The position numbers were made by a program, and so were the translations under genes. DNA of 52,610 nucleotides, taken from NCBI GenBank assembly GCA_027575765.1, contig JANBPT010000229.1, positions 1 through 52,610 of the forward strand, written 5' to 3'. Shown in pieces: positions 10,701 to 21,534 of the stretch. This DNA is from Tieghemiomyces parasiticus (lineage: Eukaryota > Kickxellomycota > Dimargaritomycetes > Dimargaritales > Dimargaritaceae). Numbering within the stretch: the first letter of the stretch is position 1; each line of letters opens with the position of its first letter. The notes beneath the pieces are model-generated. The model worked only from the letters and a program-made list of their open reading frames with translations, searched no databases and had not been told where the DNA came from.

Positions 10701-12792
10701 GGGAGGCAGAGGATTGCCCTTGGCAATCTCCTGTTCTTCAATCGACTCGAGCCCCTTGGCATCGTCCATTGGCTTTTATCCGTGGCCCATCCGTTTACGT
10801 ACCTCATAATCCGCCAGGTCCGGGATTGCGCTCAATTCCTTAAAATCACACCACACCCTGGCCGGGTGAGGCTGGCGGAGTTTTAAAATACATTCGTAAA
10901 CAGAGGCGATCGTTGGTGACATGTAAAGGTGGAGGATTACAATCCATACTGGGTCCCACGCTTCAATTTGTAACCGGCCGGGGGATATCGCCATGCTCTC
11001 CAGCTCATAAATCAGCAAGAAAGCCCAGGGCCTGCACAGGAGCAGGTAAACTCCTCATCTTTCTACCATGTCCCTGCGCTCAGTAATATCTCTTCCCACT
11101 GCTGTTTGACCGGCGACTCCGCCCTTAACCCGAGGGTTCGGGACAAACTGGGAAAGAATTTTATTATAAAAAAAACATTCCGTAGCGCCATTTCCTCATC
11201 TGTCCTGAAATCGACTCCAGGGATATTCACTTCCTACCGGAATGCTCAGGGTCCAGAACCGCAATCATATCCTCAGCCAAACTAGAGTGCACGATCCGGC
11301 CCTTCCTAACTTCCCTTTGCTTTGTTCTCGTTCGCGACTCGTCGCTTCGTTCCCCACCCCTTCCCGGACAGAATGAGTAACCGGCCGACGGCCTCAATGG
11401 CTCTTGACTAATTAGCTCAACTTCCCCACGGTGACGTTAAAGATGTTAGAGTGCAGGGAAAAATAGAATGAAAGCCAGTCCTTCCCGGGCTATTTGACGG
11501 GAAGATGTTAATGGTTCTTATTTTCCGAAGAAGGCGAGGGTGGGGGCAAGTTAAAAAAAAAAACACACACATTTCAATACTTCATTCCTTTCTACCCTCT
11601 CGCCCAGTCCTCTATTTTTAAAAGTAGGTGGGGAGCTACCGGGGCTTTGCATTCCGATCCGAACCATCGGGCGCATAGACCCTCCGCCCAATTCGATTAT
11701 TGTTATTATAGAAGCAAGGGTAGCCTTTCAGACTCTGTTCAACCCTTGAAGCGCACTGAAGCGGGGATTGTCCGTTCGCAGGTCCAGTCTTGGGCCAAGT
11801 AATCCAACAAAAACCAAAAAAAAGATAACGCAGTTCTCTTTCGTCACGGTTAATATATTTCTGAATAAGATGCGCAGAATGCACTCCCTTACAGGGTAAC
11901 CTACTTGACGTGGGTCCGGTGGGGCGGCCCACCCGCTGACCATGAAGCAGCCGACATAACCATGTCATACATCCACCTCTACTTTTCTCATCGCCTGCAC
12001 GTACTGACCTACCACGCACATCTGGCCCTGCGTCGTACTGGGACGTGATAATCAGTCTACATATCTGTCCTCCTCAATATATACGTCGGGCAATGCGAGG
12101 GTCCGGCATATGTAGGGCAGCCTGTGCCTGGTGCAGGTCCTGCACGCATTGACCTGATCCCTATCGTGCTTACTGTCCAACTATTCGCGAAAACCCCCAC
12201 CTAACCTACCGATCGCGTACCGTTGACACATGAATCTGCTGTAGAGTGTACGCCCGCCCTCCCCCGCCAGAGTAACATTCCATGGCAGAGACCTTGCTAA
12301 GGGTGCTGCCAGTGCTGACCCCTTTTGTTATTCGACCCCTAGTGGTATTGCCGCTTACTGAGCCATGTAACAGACCAGGTTCCAACCTTATGCCATTCTT
12401 TTTGGCTTTCTGCATTGGGGCACTTGGTATCGAACTGGGTGGATGGGTCCCAGATGAATGATTGCACCGCGCTACGGGCCTGTTGCTGAGCCGAAGCTAC
12501 TCGGGTCATTACTTAACCGATTCAAGGAACCCCGGGGCTCGCTATAAAGTGGAGACTGATTGGGCTGGCCGTCGTTGGCGGGACTCTTTCCTCATCCTCT
12601 GACCTTTGGGCTTTTTTTTTTCTCTACTGGCACCGACGCCATTGGCATCCTTATAGTTCTATTATTACGGTAGTTGGCCATTATTCTTAACGTGGAAATC
12701 GTACTTTTGGTAAATTCTAATCCTTCGACGCGGGCCATAGCTCCGCCTACTCCCCTCCCCCCCTCCTAGCACCTTCCCTCCCTTGCCCCACC
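7781..12792. other. Long spacer: pyrimidine-rich CDC24 leader and unassigned sequence
   Basis: The minus-strand leader upstream of CDC24 (about 7781-8560) is very C/T-rich and carries a long open frame that looks compositional. A minus-strand stretch around 8957-9080 ends in a GTAAGC donor, and another at 10820-11018 ends in a GTACGT donor. Both could be exons of intron-rich genes, but I recognise no protein and cannot extend them. Homopolymer A/T runs occur at about 11168, 11553 and 12611. A TATA element for the next gene is at 12543. Confidence 0.45.
12543..12549 (+). promoter_or_regulatory. TATA element of the UNC93-like gene
   Basis: TATAAAG lies 250 nt upstream of the ATG at 12793 and is followed by a pyrimidine-rich leader that runs up to the start codon. 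Confidence 0.5.
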
Positions 12793-14289
12793 ATGCGCTA
12801 CCCGGCCTTCCTCCGGCCCTTTGAGTACCTCTTAACCTGGGCACAGACGCCCTTCCGCCAACTGTTCCTCGCCGCGGTCATCAACCTCTGCCAGAACGCC
12901 GCCTGGAATGCCGTCCTAGGGGTGGGCGGTGGAGGCCTCATGGACAGTAGTATCTCCGCCAAAGCCAACGTCGCAGGGTCCATCGCCGGCGGAGTCTCTG
13001 GGTTCGTCCTCGGTGGTGTCATCAACTACCTCGGCGTTCGCAATACCATCCTCCTGCAGTCCCTCATGTACGCCTCCTTTATGGCATCCTTCGTGCTCTA
13101 CGCCTACTGGCCCGTCGCGTTCCCGGTGATCTTTACCGGCGCCCTCAAGGGCCTGGGCCTGCCCTTCGCTTACGGGGTCCAGTCGACCATGATGACGGCT
13201 TACCCGCGCGACCACCGGCGGGGCCACTACCTATCGACGTTTTACCTCATTTCGTCCATCAACGGCATCCTGGGCGGCGGGGTCACTCTGGCCCTCAATA
13301 TCGGGAGTACCTCACGCGCCCTCGGGCTTACCACCTACTATGTGGCTACCGTGGTAGCCGTTATCCCGCTCTTTCTAGCCCTGTTTCTCGTCCAACCCCA
13401 TAAGCTCTGCAAAGCCGACGGGGCTAGTATTGTGGTGCCGAAATTTCGCGGCTGGGTCACCGAGACGCGACTCTTTTTGACGGTGCTGGGCTGTCTCCCG
13501 CTCATCCTTCTCGTGCCTTACTCCCTCGTCACCCAGTGTTACTATGCCTACCAGTTCAACGCCTTTAATTTCTACCTGTTCACTATCCGCACCCGCGCCA
13601 TCAACTGCATGATATACTACGCCAGCTCCCTCGTAGCCTCCTATGCGTTCGGATGGTTCCTAGACCACACGTTTAAACACGCCCCACGTACCCGTGGACT
13701 GGTGGCCCTGGGCACAATGCTCACCATGGCCCTCGGGGCCTACATTGGCGCCTACTTTATCCAGATGCAGCCCCGTCTCGCGCTCAACCTTCCGGCCCAG
13801 TCGTCACCAACTTTGGCCAGCCCAGCCGTTGACCAGAGCCTCATTGATATTACCAACTATGCCGCATATATTGCCCCGCTGGTGGTGTTCATCCTGTGGG
13901 GCGCCCTTGACGCCATGTTTAACGCCTTCCTCATTTGGATGCTCTCCCTTCTCTTCCCGGCCACCGATACATTTACTCACCAGCTCGGTTACCTCGTAGT
14001 GTTTCGGTCGGTAGGTCTGACCGTTGGGTGGGAATTGGATGCCGTCCGCATGTCCCTGCACACCCAGAATCTGGTCATGATTGGCACCACCGTTGTAGGT
14101 TGTCTGGTTGCCGCCGGCGTCCTGATATACTATGTGCGGCCCACTAAGGACGACGTGAGTGAGTGCGAGTCGGATGCCACCAGCTTTCCTACTAGCGATA
14201 CTCTTGCTGACACCCTGCTGCCTAAGGGTTCCACCTATGGGACTACTGATCCGCTACTGCATGGCGCAGTTAAGGCCATTGACGAATAG
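12793..14289 (+). CDS. UNC93-like (DUF895-type) MFS membrane protein
   Basis: A single exon of 498 residues with about eleven or twelve hydrophobic segments. The N-terminal region (FLAAVINLCQNAAWNAVLGVGGGG) and the block GALKGLGLPFAYGVQSTMMT, YPRDHRRGHYLSTFYLISSINGILGG match the fungal UNC93/DUF895 branch of the major facilitator superfamily. This branch is named after C. elegans UNC-93, a K+ channel regulator. Substrates of fungal members are unknown, and plasma or vacuolar membrane location is inference. The C-terminal 50 residues are hydrophilic and Asp/Ser/Thr-rich, suggesting a cytosolic tail. The ATG follows a C/T-rich leader and is in good context (CCACCATG). Confidence 0.85.
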   Translation: MRYPAFLRPFEYLLTWAQTPFRQLFLAAVINLCQNAAWNAVLGVGGGGLMDSSISAKANVAGSIAGGVSGFVLGGVINYLGVRNTILLQSLMYASFMASFVLYAYWPVAFPVIFTGALKGLGLPFAYGVQSTMMTAYPRDHRRGHYLSTFYLISSINGILGGGVTLALNIGSTSRALGLTTYYVATVVAVIPLFLALFLVQPHKLCKADGASIVVPKFRGWVTETRLFLTVLGCLPLILLVPYSLVTQCYYAYQFNAFNFYLFTIRTRAINCMIYYASSLVASYAFGWFLDHTFKHAPRTRGLVALGTMLTMALGAYIGAYFIQMQPRLALNLPAQSSPTLASPAVDQSLIDITNYAAYIAPLVVFILWGALDAMFNAFLIWMLSLLFPATDTFTHQLGYLVVFRSVGLTVGWELDAVRMSLHTQNLVMIGTTVVGCLVAAGVLIYYVRPTKDDVSECESDATSFPTSDTLADTLLPKGSTYGTTDPLLHGAVKAIDE

Positions 14290-14626
14290 TGGATTGCGTG
14301 TTGGTTATGTAAAAAAAATGTACCTTTGTATACTTCGTGTGGAAATACCCGAGCATGTGCTGTCCAGTTGTACGCGACATCCTCCCTAAGCACAACCGTT
14401 CATTTTGACCGCACATATCCATGTCGACTACTAATTTTAAGAGCGACACGTAGCCCATGGTTTATGTAGACCTCCAGTCTCTCCTTCTCGTTTCCTTTCT
14501 TGCGGTACCTACCAATTAGGCGTTTTTATAGCACAGCCCTGAGCCAGCGGTTTCCGCGACGATTACAATGTCCCCCCTGTTGGTACCTAATTCCGCTTTT
14601 AATACATACAATATAATCTCGAATGG
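14290..14626. other. Short convergent spacer
   Basis: This is the shared 3' flank of the UNC93-like gene (+) and the Zrg17-like gene (-). It is AT-richer, with an A-run at about 14311-14318 and AT-rich motifs near 14535 and 14600-14625. I see no gene. Confidence 0.5.
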
Positions 14627-15966
14627 CTAATCCGACGGTTCTACATTGACCTGAACTGTGAGTTCCTGGACCAGCGGCGTCAAATGTCCACGTACCCGTT
14701 GGACCAACTCAGTCGGCCCAACCTTCATCCTAGAGCGATCAGCGCGAATCTCCACCGACCCGACCAAGTGTTCAGGGGTGGTGGCCCACAGGCGGAAATG
14801 GTGATACCCGAGCACCCCGGGCCACCCCTCGACCTCCTCAAGCCGTTTGCAGGCCATTTGGTAGGTCTGCGGCGGGGCGGCCTGTAGTAACAGACGGCCA
14901 TAGCGACCGAGGGAGCCGGCGGTGACGGCCAGAGTGGCGAGAGCCATGGCAATCGCCAGATAAGGGTCCAGAGTAGGGCTTAAGGGGTCTGGGAGGCAGG
15001 GTTTGGCGAGGAGGAGTCCGCCGACAAGGCAGGTGAGAACCGCAAAAGACCGACGCGCCGCAGTGTCAGCCTTAGTTTCAGTGGGGTGGGTGGGCGGAGT
15101 TCCTGTGCTACGGCGGCCCCACCAGAGTTCGCTGGCGAGGCCCGAGAGAACGGCAGCGAGGATGAGCAGTTGGCTCCATGGCGTTCTGGTCGTTCCGAAA
15201 GGAGAAAAAAAGGAGGGGCAGGTAAAGATTCCGAGTGGTATAGGATGGGTGGTTAGAGTGTAGGCCAGGGGGGGTGGTGATGGTCCTGGAACCGGTGTCG
15301 TTGAGCTGCCATGTAGCATGAGGAGAAGCAAGATATCCGAATACCTCTATAGTAGAGCGAAGAAGGAGGCGACCTGGGCTCAGAACGGAAGCTGACGACA
15401 ACTACTTACCCTTCCCGCTTCAAATTCTCGTGGTGATGATCGTCAAAACTATGGTGGTCGACGGGGTCCAAGTTATGCTTGACGCTTTCGGTCAGTACGT
15501 GGACGGCCACGAATACCACGAAGAGCAAGCGGGCGAAAGTCAGCAGGACGGGTAACCGTTGCCAGCCGAATGGGTACTGTGGCAGTACCGGGGCGACCCC
15601 AAGCCTCCGGCTCCCGTTCAGGCCATGGTTTCCACTGGAGTTCAGGGTCGGATGGGTGGTGACCACCCGCCGGACGGCTAGGACGAAGAGGTCGACAGCG
15701 TAGAAAATGAGCCAGTAGGCAAAGGTTACCGTGGCCAGGCTGCCGGTGCCTAGCCCCTCGAGCCATATGGCCAGGGCGAGGGCAAGCTGCATCGTGCCGA
15801 TGAGGACCAAACGTGAATGGCTGCGCCCGACCTCGCTGAGGAGCAGTCTGGCCGTGAGTGGCGATGCTGGAGTCGAAGCCGCATTATTCTGAAGGCCGGC
15901 AGCGTGGTGGGTGGGGCTGGAGGCAGTAGGCCGCTGCCGGGGTCCGCTGGGGGGCGAGGTGGTCAT
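14627..15966 (-). CDS. ZRG17: Zrg17-like cation diffusion facilitator (zinc transporter subunit)
   Basis: Two exons are read, 15966-15410 and 15344-14627, with donor GG|GTAAGT and acceptor TATAGAG|G, giving 424 residues. It has six predicted membrane segments. The CDF signature after TM2 is FGWQRLPVLLTFARLLFVVF, followed by TESV and a His/Asp-rich loop (VDHHSFDDHHHENL). TM6 begins LDPYLAIAMALA, and a cytosolic C-terminal domain ends the protein. TM2 keeps only the second acidic residue (YAVDLF) and TM5 has no HxxxD pair, so it resembles the non-transporting Zrg17 partner that pairs with Msc2/Cis4 to load the ER/Golgi with zinc. The start is uncertain: an in-frame ATG at 16116 would add 50 residues, and out-of-frame ATGs precede both, so a 5' exon is possible. 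A TATAAAAA element lies at 16449-16456. Confidence 0.75.
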
Positions 15967-16448
15967 GATGGAGGCGGCGATGGATGTTGGCAGACTGTGG
16001 CGGAGTTTCGAATGGGTGAAAGAGGAGGGGGGGCGATGGTAGCGATGCGAGTGAAACGGCGCGGAGGGTCTGGCGAGAAAGGCGAGGTGGGCCACGGAGC
16101 ATAGGGTGCACAGCATCAAAGTCAAGGTGGCAAAGAGAGGACCTTCATAGAATACACAGGGCGCCCGTAGGCCCACGAACACGCACACACACCAGTCCCC
16201 CAGGTCACCCAAGGGCGAGAGGACCTTGAGTGCCTCCACCACTTTGACTCCGCTATGCCTTGTGATACTGTAACCAAGGCGGCCCCCCAAGAGGCCTTCC
16301 CTTCCAAGAAGACCGCCTCTCTTTAGGTCCGACCTTCCCGATAGAAAATGGACGCCTCCACATTCAATCAGACGTCTTCCATTAAAAACAAAGAAGGAGG
16401 CGGACTTCAGATTGGAGAAGGAAACTTGGCCTGACTTGACGACCTCAC

Positions 16449-16456
16449 TTTTTATA
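16449..16456 (-). promoter_or_regulatory. TATA element upstream of the Zrg17-like gene
   Basis: TATAAAAA on the minus strand, 490 nt upstream of the chosen ATG and 333 nt upstream of the alternative ATG at 16116. The distance is larger than at other genes here, which hints at an unseen 5' exon. Confidence 0.4.
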
Positions 16457-17903
16457 ATCGAGGTCGTTAATTGCAGCGCCTAAGATACACCAAACGGTTT
16501 CGCGTCATCATCTTAAACCACCCATATTTAAAGACGGCAAACCAGCCATAACCGCCTATTTCATCAAGTGTGTAATAAATGTCTGTATTAACTTTCTAAC
16601 TGGCCTGCTCGCCTACGACCCTCCCTCGGTCTTTACTAGTTGCCCTCTCCCCTCGGGACACACACCCCGTTACAATACCATTGATTCCCCATATGGCTGG
16701 CCGCGTCCAGCTGAGAAGCCGTGTATGGCCTTTTGTAGTGCCAAGACTCACCCTTTCTGTCTCAGTCCAGTATAAGGCCACTGGTATTGGACAGTGCGAC
16801 CCGTTGAGTTAATAACCTATGCCAACCGACTTTTTGGTAGGGGCCATAAACGTGGGCCTACCAACCCTATCAGCTTGGGCTGTGACTGCCCCGGCGACGA
16901 GCGCTTGAAAAGAATGGAAGCCAACGAACAGCGGCACATGGCTTTGTCGGCTACCTTATGCCTTGATTTGCAACCGGGTATTGTCTAGCTGCCGGGAGGG
17001 GTGTGGAAGGAGGTATGGCACTTGCGCCTCCGGAGGCAGGTTGTAGTCTGCGCCGTTGGATCGCCCAACCAATCTCCTCGAACCCCAATGTGGGCGGGGA
17101 TGTTCATAATGGTCACCTCACTGTACTCTCCTATCCATAAGGAGCGTCTTTTAGGGGAGGGGTTTCCCCATGCAAGGCAAGGGTCGAGGGTGAGGAGTCA
17201 CCAACGTAGGGCGTTCGCAGTCCAGAACCGGCCATCCCCTGCGTTGCTGTGGAGCTGCAGGCGTCGGACCTACACCTCAAGATGCAGGGCCGAGCGTGGA
17301 TGGTGCGAGGCCGTTCGCCGCTGCGCTATAACTTGTCGGCACGGTGGCCTGGCCTGCTGCCGGGCCTCACGCCTTGGCGATGCTGTACTCCCATCAGGCC
17401 CATACTGCCGTCAATGCCAAGTCCTGGGGCCCCCTATTTAGACGGGTCCCCGTGACCCTTAGCCCCTTCGATGGAAACAATACCGGCTGTTGCACCAGCC
17501 GCAGGATAGGTGCCCGAGAGTTGCTGCGCACCCGCCGACCGGACAGAGCGGCAGACGATTGGCTCGGGGGGTCTGCAGCAGGGTGGAGGAAGGCTGGTCC
17601 CTTATCAGCAGCAATGTCGGTAGGACAGGTGGCACAGCCAAGCGGCCTTCGCCGCGTACAAGCGCAGAAGGTGCTCTAACGGACAGCTGGGCGTGAAGGA
17701 GGGGGGCATTGGCCGCTTTCAGACCACGGCGAATCCTCTTTCCTTTCCTAGTGCCTTCACACACTCATATTGTCCTTCTGCTCCACCTCCTCCGGGTATG
17801 CCTATTGGTATGTCTTTTTTTTGCCTTTGGAGGTCTACCTGTACGACGGTGGTTTCCATGCCAAGCCACGCCGGAGCCCGTTCTCCCCATCGTCACCATA
17901 GAC
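16457..17903. other. Intergenic between Zrg17-like and LITAF genes
   Basis: A divergent promoter region. Open frames in 17000-17690 lie in GC-rich sequence but match no family I recognise. No RNA gene was seen. Confidence 0.45.
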
Positions 17904-17910
17904 TATAAAA
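17904..17910 (+). promoter_or_regulatory. TATA element of the LITAF-domain gene
   Basis: TATAAAA lies 190 nt upstream of the ATG at 18094, followed by a C/T-rich leader. Confidence 0.6.
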
Positions 17911-18093
17911 GTACGGGTCGCCCTAATCCGGGCATCAGTGTTCTTCTCCTGCACACCTAAGCTTTGTCTGCCCTATCTCTCATATTCGCCTGTGCCCGAA
18001 CTCCCCTGCCACATTCCTCTCGCCTCGCTCTGTCCCACTGCTCCGCCCTATATACCTTCCCCTTCCAAACCTCCTTCTCCTCCCGTATCTACC

Positions 18094-18570
18094 ATGGCCC
18101 ACAACCAGCCCCAGGACGTGAAGCGCGCCCCCGAGCCCTCCACTACCATGCCCACTCCCTACGGCGAGGCCTCGTCGCTCCACGCCACGCCGATTACTGA
18201 GGCGGTCCCGCCCATGGACCCCCCGGCCTACCAACCCTCCCAGCACGACACCGCCGAGTCGGTCGCCAAGGATACCGAAGCCTTCCGGGCTGCCCAGCCA
18301 GCTCTGCACCATACGGCTACCGACATTTCCCGTCAGAACCCCAACATGATTGTGCGGAACCAGCCCATCGTTGTCCATTGTCCCAAATGTCAGACCACCG
18401 TCACTTCGGTCATCGTGCCCAAGACCGGCACTAAGGGTGGTATCGCTGCCCTTATCACTTGCCTGGTCTGCTGGCCCGTGTTCTGGATCCCCCTGGTCAT
18501 GGACAGCTGCAAGGATGAGGTCCACCTCTGCCCAACCTGTAAGCAGGAACTCGGCCGGATTCCCGCCTAA
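18094..18570 (+). CDS. LITAF-domain membrane protein with PPxY motif
   Basis: 158 residues. The start is the ATG at 18094, in ACCATGG context; an upstream in-frame extension reads only leader sequence. The C-terminal LITAF domain has the zinc-binding pairs CPKC (96-99) and HLCPTC (C146, C149), flanking a short amphipathic hydrophobic stretch (AALITCLVCWPVFWIPLVM, about 118-136) that inserts monotopically in membranes. The N-terminal half is disordered and contains PPAY (43-46), a WW-domain ligand for NEDD4/Rsp5-type ubiquitin ligases, as in human LITAF. LITAF proteins act at endosomes/lysosomes and the plasma membrane in ESCRT-linked sorting. This cellular role is family knowledge and is not shown by the sequence. 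Confidence 0.9.
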   Translation: MAHNQPQDVKRAPEPSTTMPTPYGEASSLHATPITEAVPPMDPPAYQPSQHDTAESVAKDTEAFRAAQPALHHTATDISRQNPNMIVRNQPIVVHCPKCQTTVTSVIVPKTGTKGGIAALITCLVCWPVFWIPLVMDSCKDEVHLCPTCKQELGRIPA

Positions 18571-20644
18571 GTGCGGGTCTAGCACCGGCCTTGGCACTGG
18601 ACGGCACCTGACACCCTTGGGCCTCTTTTCATCCGTCCCTCTACCCTACCACACCCCTCATCTCCCCAAACGGTGTGCCCACTAGTGACCCCACGTTTCA
18701 CTCCTCTCCATTTCACTACCCATACTCCCAGTACCCGCATCTTGCCACACTCCCCACGCACGCCACGGTGCTGTCTCTTTCCATTATTATATTGTCCTTG
18801 TACACTTGGCATCCTATCTTCGCTCTGTCTTTTCTTTCCGACGCTCTCGCCGGCCCGCTTACGTTATGTTCTATCTGTGTCCTCTCTATCTCGTATTAGC
18901 TATCACTAAACTGCCGTCATGATCTAAAAAGTGTGTGAGCAGACCTGCCCATAGCGCTACCTTTTAAGTCGTCAACCGCACAAGCGTCCGCTCGGGACTC
19001 AGGTCGAAAGTATGCCAGCCAAGCCAGAGTCTTGATGCGTGTTGGCTTCAGCGCGGTGCAGTACTCTAATAGCTTAATCTAGAATCCCACCACTCCTTCA
19101 TGAACGGCCCACACTTTTACCTTGACCTGTAGAATTCTAATGCTCCAAACCTGCTATATCCTTTAACTGGGCGCAATGTGCAGGTCATCATTTATCAACC
19201 ATGTTCTCAGAACCCACACTCCCAAAGGCGCCCGCTCCTAATAACCAATTACATCAATGGGATCTTCCGTTGTCGTTCCCACCACCATTTTTAAGTGACG
19301 AATATCATTTTGTGAAGGATACATTTAACCCATAATAGGCCTTTTTCTGATCCATGTCCTTGCGGTTCGGAATCGAATTAAATAGGAAACTTCACTGGTA
19401 AACGGGGAGGATAGCAGGAAGGGCATGCAGATCTCGCTAGTGTAAAGTGCCTACCATAAATTCCCATGACATGGGCGTATTGGCCTCTCCCTGAGCACCA
19501 TATCCTGGGGTGAGCCCGGCGCGGAGTACATATACCTTGGATCAGGGTGGCCGCCTCTATCAATGGCTATCATAAGTGGCCCTCGATTAGGCTGGCTGGA
19601 GGGTGGCTGTGACCGCCCCCGCAACAGGCCTGCAGCACGTAATCGCCTGTACCCGGGCTCCGCACAAGTGGTCGGGGGCACCGCCAGGGCCCGCATCCGG
19701 TCTTGGTCGACGGCCTTCACCTAGTACCACTCCTTCAGAGGTAAGATGGGCGGCCACGCCATCATGGCAGAATAAGATGAGACACACGGAGGCGAGCCCA
19801 TGGGTCAATCAGTCCGCCGTAAGGAGTAAGTAAGCGGCCAGATTACCAGCAACTACGTGAGTTCTGGTCCGGAGTGCAGGCTGCTGAAAGCCGCAGGGCC
19901 GATGGGTAGCGTAGGGTAGAGGGGAACTTGGCCGCTCGCCGCCCAGCCGCACGTCGTTCGTTTTCTTTCTTTAGCCTAGGGTCGTGCGACACTCAGTTGG
20001 GCCTAGGAGCACCCTGTCTAGAAGAAGGAACTAGACTCGGGGTTCGGACGTGCAGTAGCACTGCGTACTAAGCACCAGTTGGATAGGGAACCTGGCCCGG
20101 AGTCGGGATTGGTCGTTCGGCATCCGTGTCAAGTGACGTTGGGTAGGGGATGGTGGTCGCCGGTACTGGAGGCTAGGTGTTGAATGCCCGGAGAACTCAG
20201 AAGGGAAGCGGGCTACAGGGGCTAGGTACGAAAAAAAGGAGAGCTAGAGCAGGGAGGATGACTCTGAACGGATTGCAAGGGTGGCAGCAGTCGAGGCGGC
20301 AACCATCCCTGCACCACGGTGCAGCCGATCAACTCAATTAGGCGCGGTGGAGTTCTGACCTGGAAGGCCGTGTGGCCGCCATTAGAACTGCCTACCGCCG
20401 CCTGGGGGATCTTGGGTGATGGGCGGGCAGGTCCGCAAGAGGCGTTGTAGCCCCCAAAGGGCCATTATTGTCGTTAGATTAAGGCGTGTTTATGGTGTAT
20501 TGGTACATGGAATACAGTGGGGAATACGGGGGCGTATTAAACGGACAGTTTGGACGGGACAATATGCATAGGAAAAAGCTAACAGGTGATATGTATAGAG
20601 AAAAAAATATGATATATATATGTATATATATATACAGGGTGTGA
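18571..20644. other. Intergenic, convergent
   Basis: The 3' flanks of the LITAF gene (+) and the repeat protein (-). An alternating TA/TG tract lies at about 20608-20634, just beyond the stop of the latter. Short frames at 19400-19830 match nothing I recognise. No RNA genes were seen. Confidence 0.45.
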
Positions 20645-21534
20645 TTACATAGCCGCAGGCGCAGTCACCGGGACATGGCTGGGGCCGGCCGCCAATTTAG
20701 CGCGCAGGAGGCCACGCTCCTCAATGCGGGCCTCGAGACGCACTCTGGTCACCATCATCTGGCGGTTGAGGACATCGAGTCGCTCACTGACGTCCAAGCG
20801 GGCATTGCTGGCTGCCGCGGTCGCCTGGCGGATGGATACGGTTTGGTCCACCTTGCCACGCCGGGCGTTCAGTCGTGCACTGAGTGCCTGCATCCGGTCG
20901 CCGACGCGCTCAAGTCGCTCGGTGCTCTCCCGGCAGACACTGAGGGCCGTGGTGAGCGAAATATCCTCGGTAGGACGGGGGGTTGCCACCGGCAGAGTCT
21001 CCACCGGCAAAGTATTTACAGGGAGGGTCTCCGCCGGCAAGGTATTTACAGAGAGGGTCTCCGCCGGCAAGGTATTTACAGGGAGCGATTCCACCGGCAG
21101 GGTATTTACAGGGAGGGTCTCCACCGGCAGAGCAGCAGGGGAGGGGCAGGGTGGGGTGGGGGGACAGGCTGGCTTTTCGGCGAGGGGCGGGCTGATCGGG
21201 CTTGCGGCCAGCGCCGTTTCCATGGAGGAAGCCTTCTCGTCCTCCGAAGCCACCAGGGTGGCATCGGACCACCGGTGCTTCAAATCGGTCGGGTCTGGGC
21301 GCGTCTTGTGCGTAGAAAGTGTCTGGCGAGTGGTGCGCAGTCCGTTCTTGAGGGACTTGGCGACTGGAGGTACGGGTGACAACGTGGGGCAAACCAAGTA
21401 GGCAGGTCAGAGTTAGCACCAGCCGCGCAGACGAGTGGGAATGATGCCCCGGCGGGGGATTCCCCAGGTCGGATCAACCTATTCCAGCGGAGTGACTTAC
21501 CTTTGCGAAGGGCCGTCTTGGCTTTGATAAACAT
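20645..21534 (-). CDS. Unknown protein with LPVNTLPAET decapeptide repeats and coiled-coil tail
   Basis: Two exons are read, 21534-21501 and 21363-20645, joined at AAAG|GTAAGT and CTCCAG|TCG; a GCTAAC-type branch site precedes the acceptor. The product has 250 residues. It starts MFIKAKTALRKVAKSLKNGL, a basic amphipathic helix. A Pro/Ser-rich region (60-100) follows, then about five near-identical decapeptides of the form LPVNTLPAET (about 100-150). The rest is a helical, Arg/Glu-rich region with heptad character (ERLERVGDRMQALSARL; ARLDVSERLDVLNRQMM). There is no signal peptide. I do not recognise the family. The even repeat length (30 bp) and near-identity suggest replication slippage. Confidence 0.65.
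20990..21139. repeat. 30-bp in-frame tandem repeat
   Basis: About four to five copies of a 30-bp unit (starting gcaaagtatttacaggga) are arranged head to tail inside the coiled-coil protein gene. Copies differ by one to three substitutions and keep the frame. Confidence 0.85.

Noticed and set aside
12420..12485. Minus-strand TAGCGCGGTG and AGTTCGATACC resembling Pol III A and B boxes.
   Set aside because: The acceptor, D and T stems fail to pair, so no cloverleaf forms.
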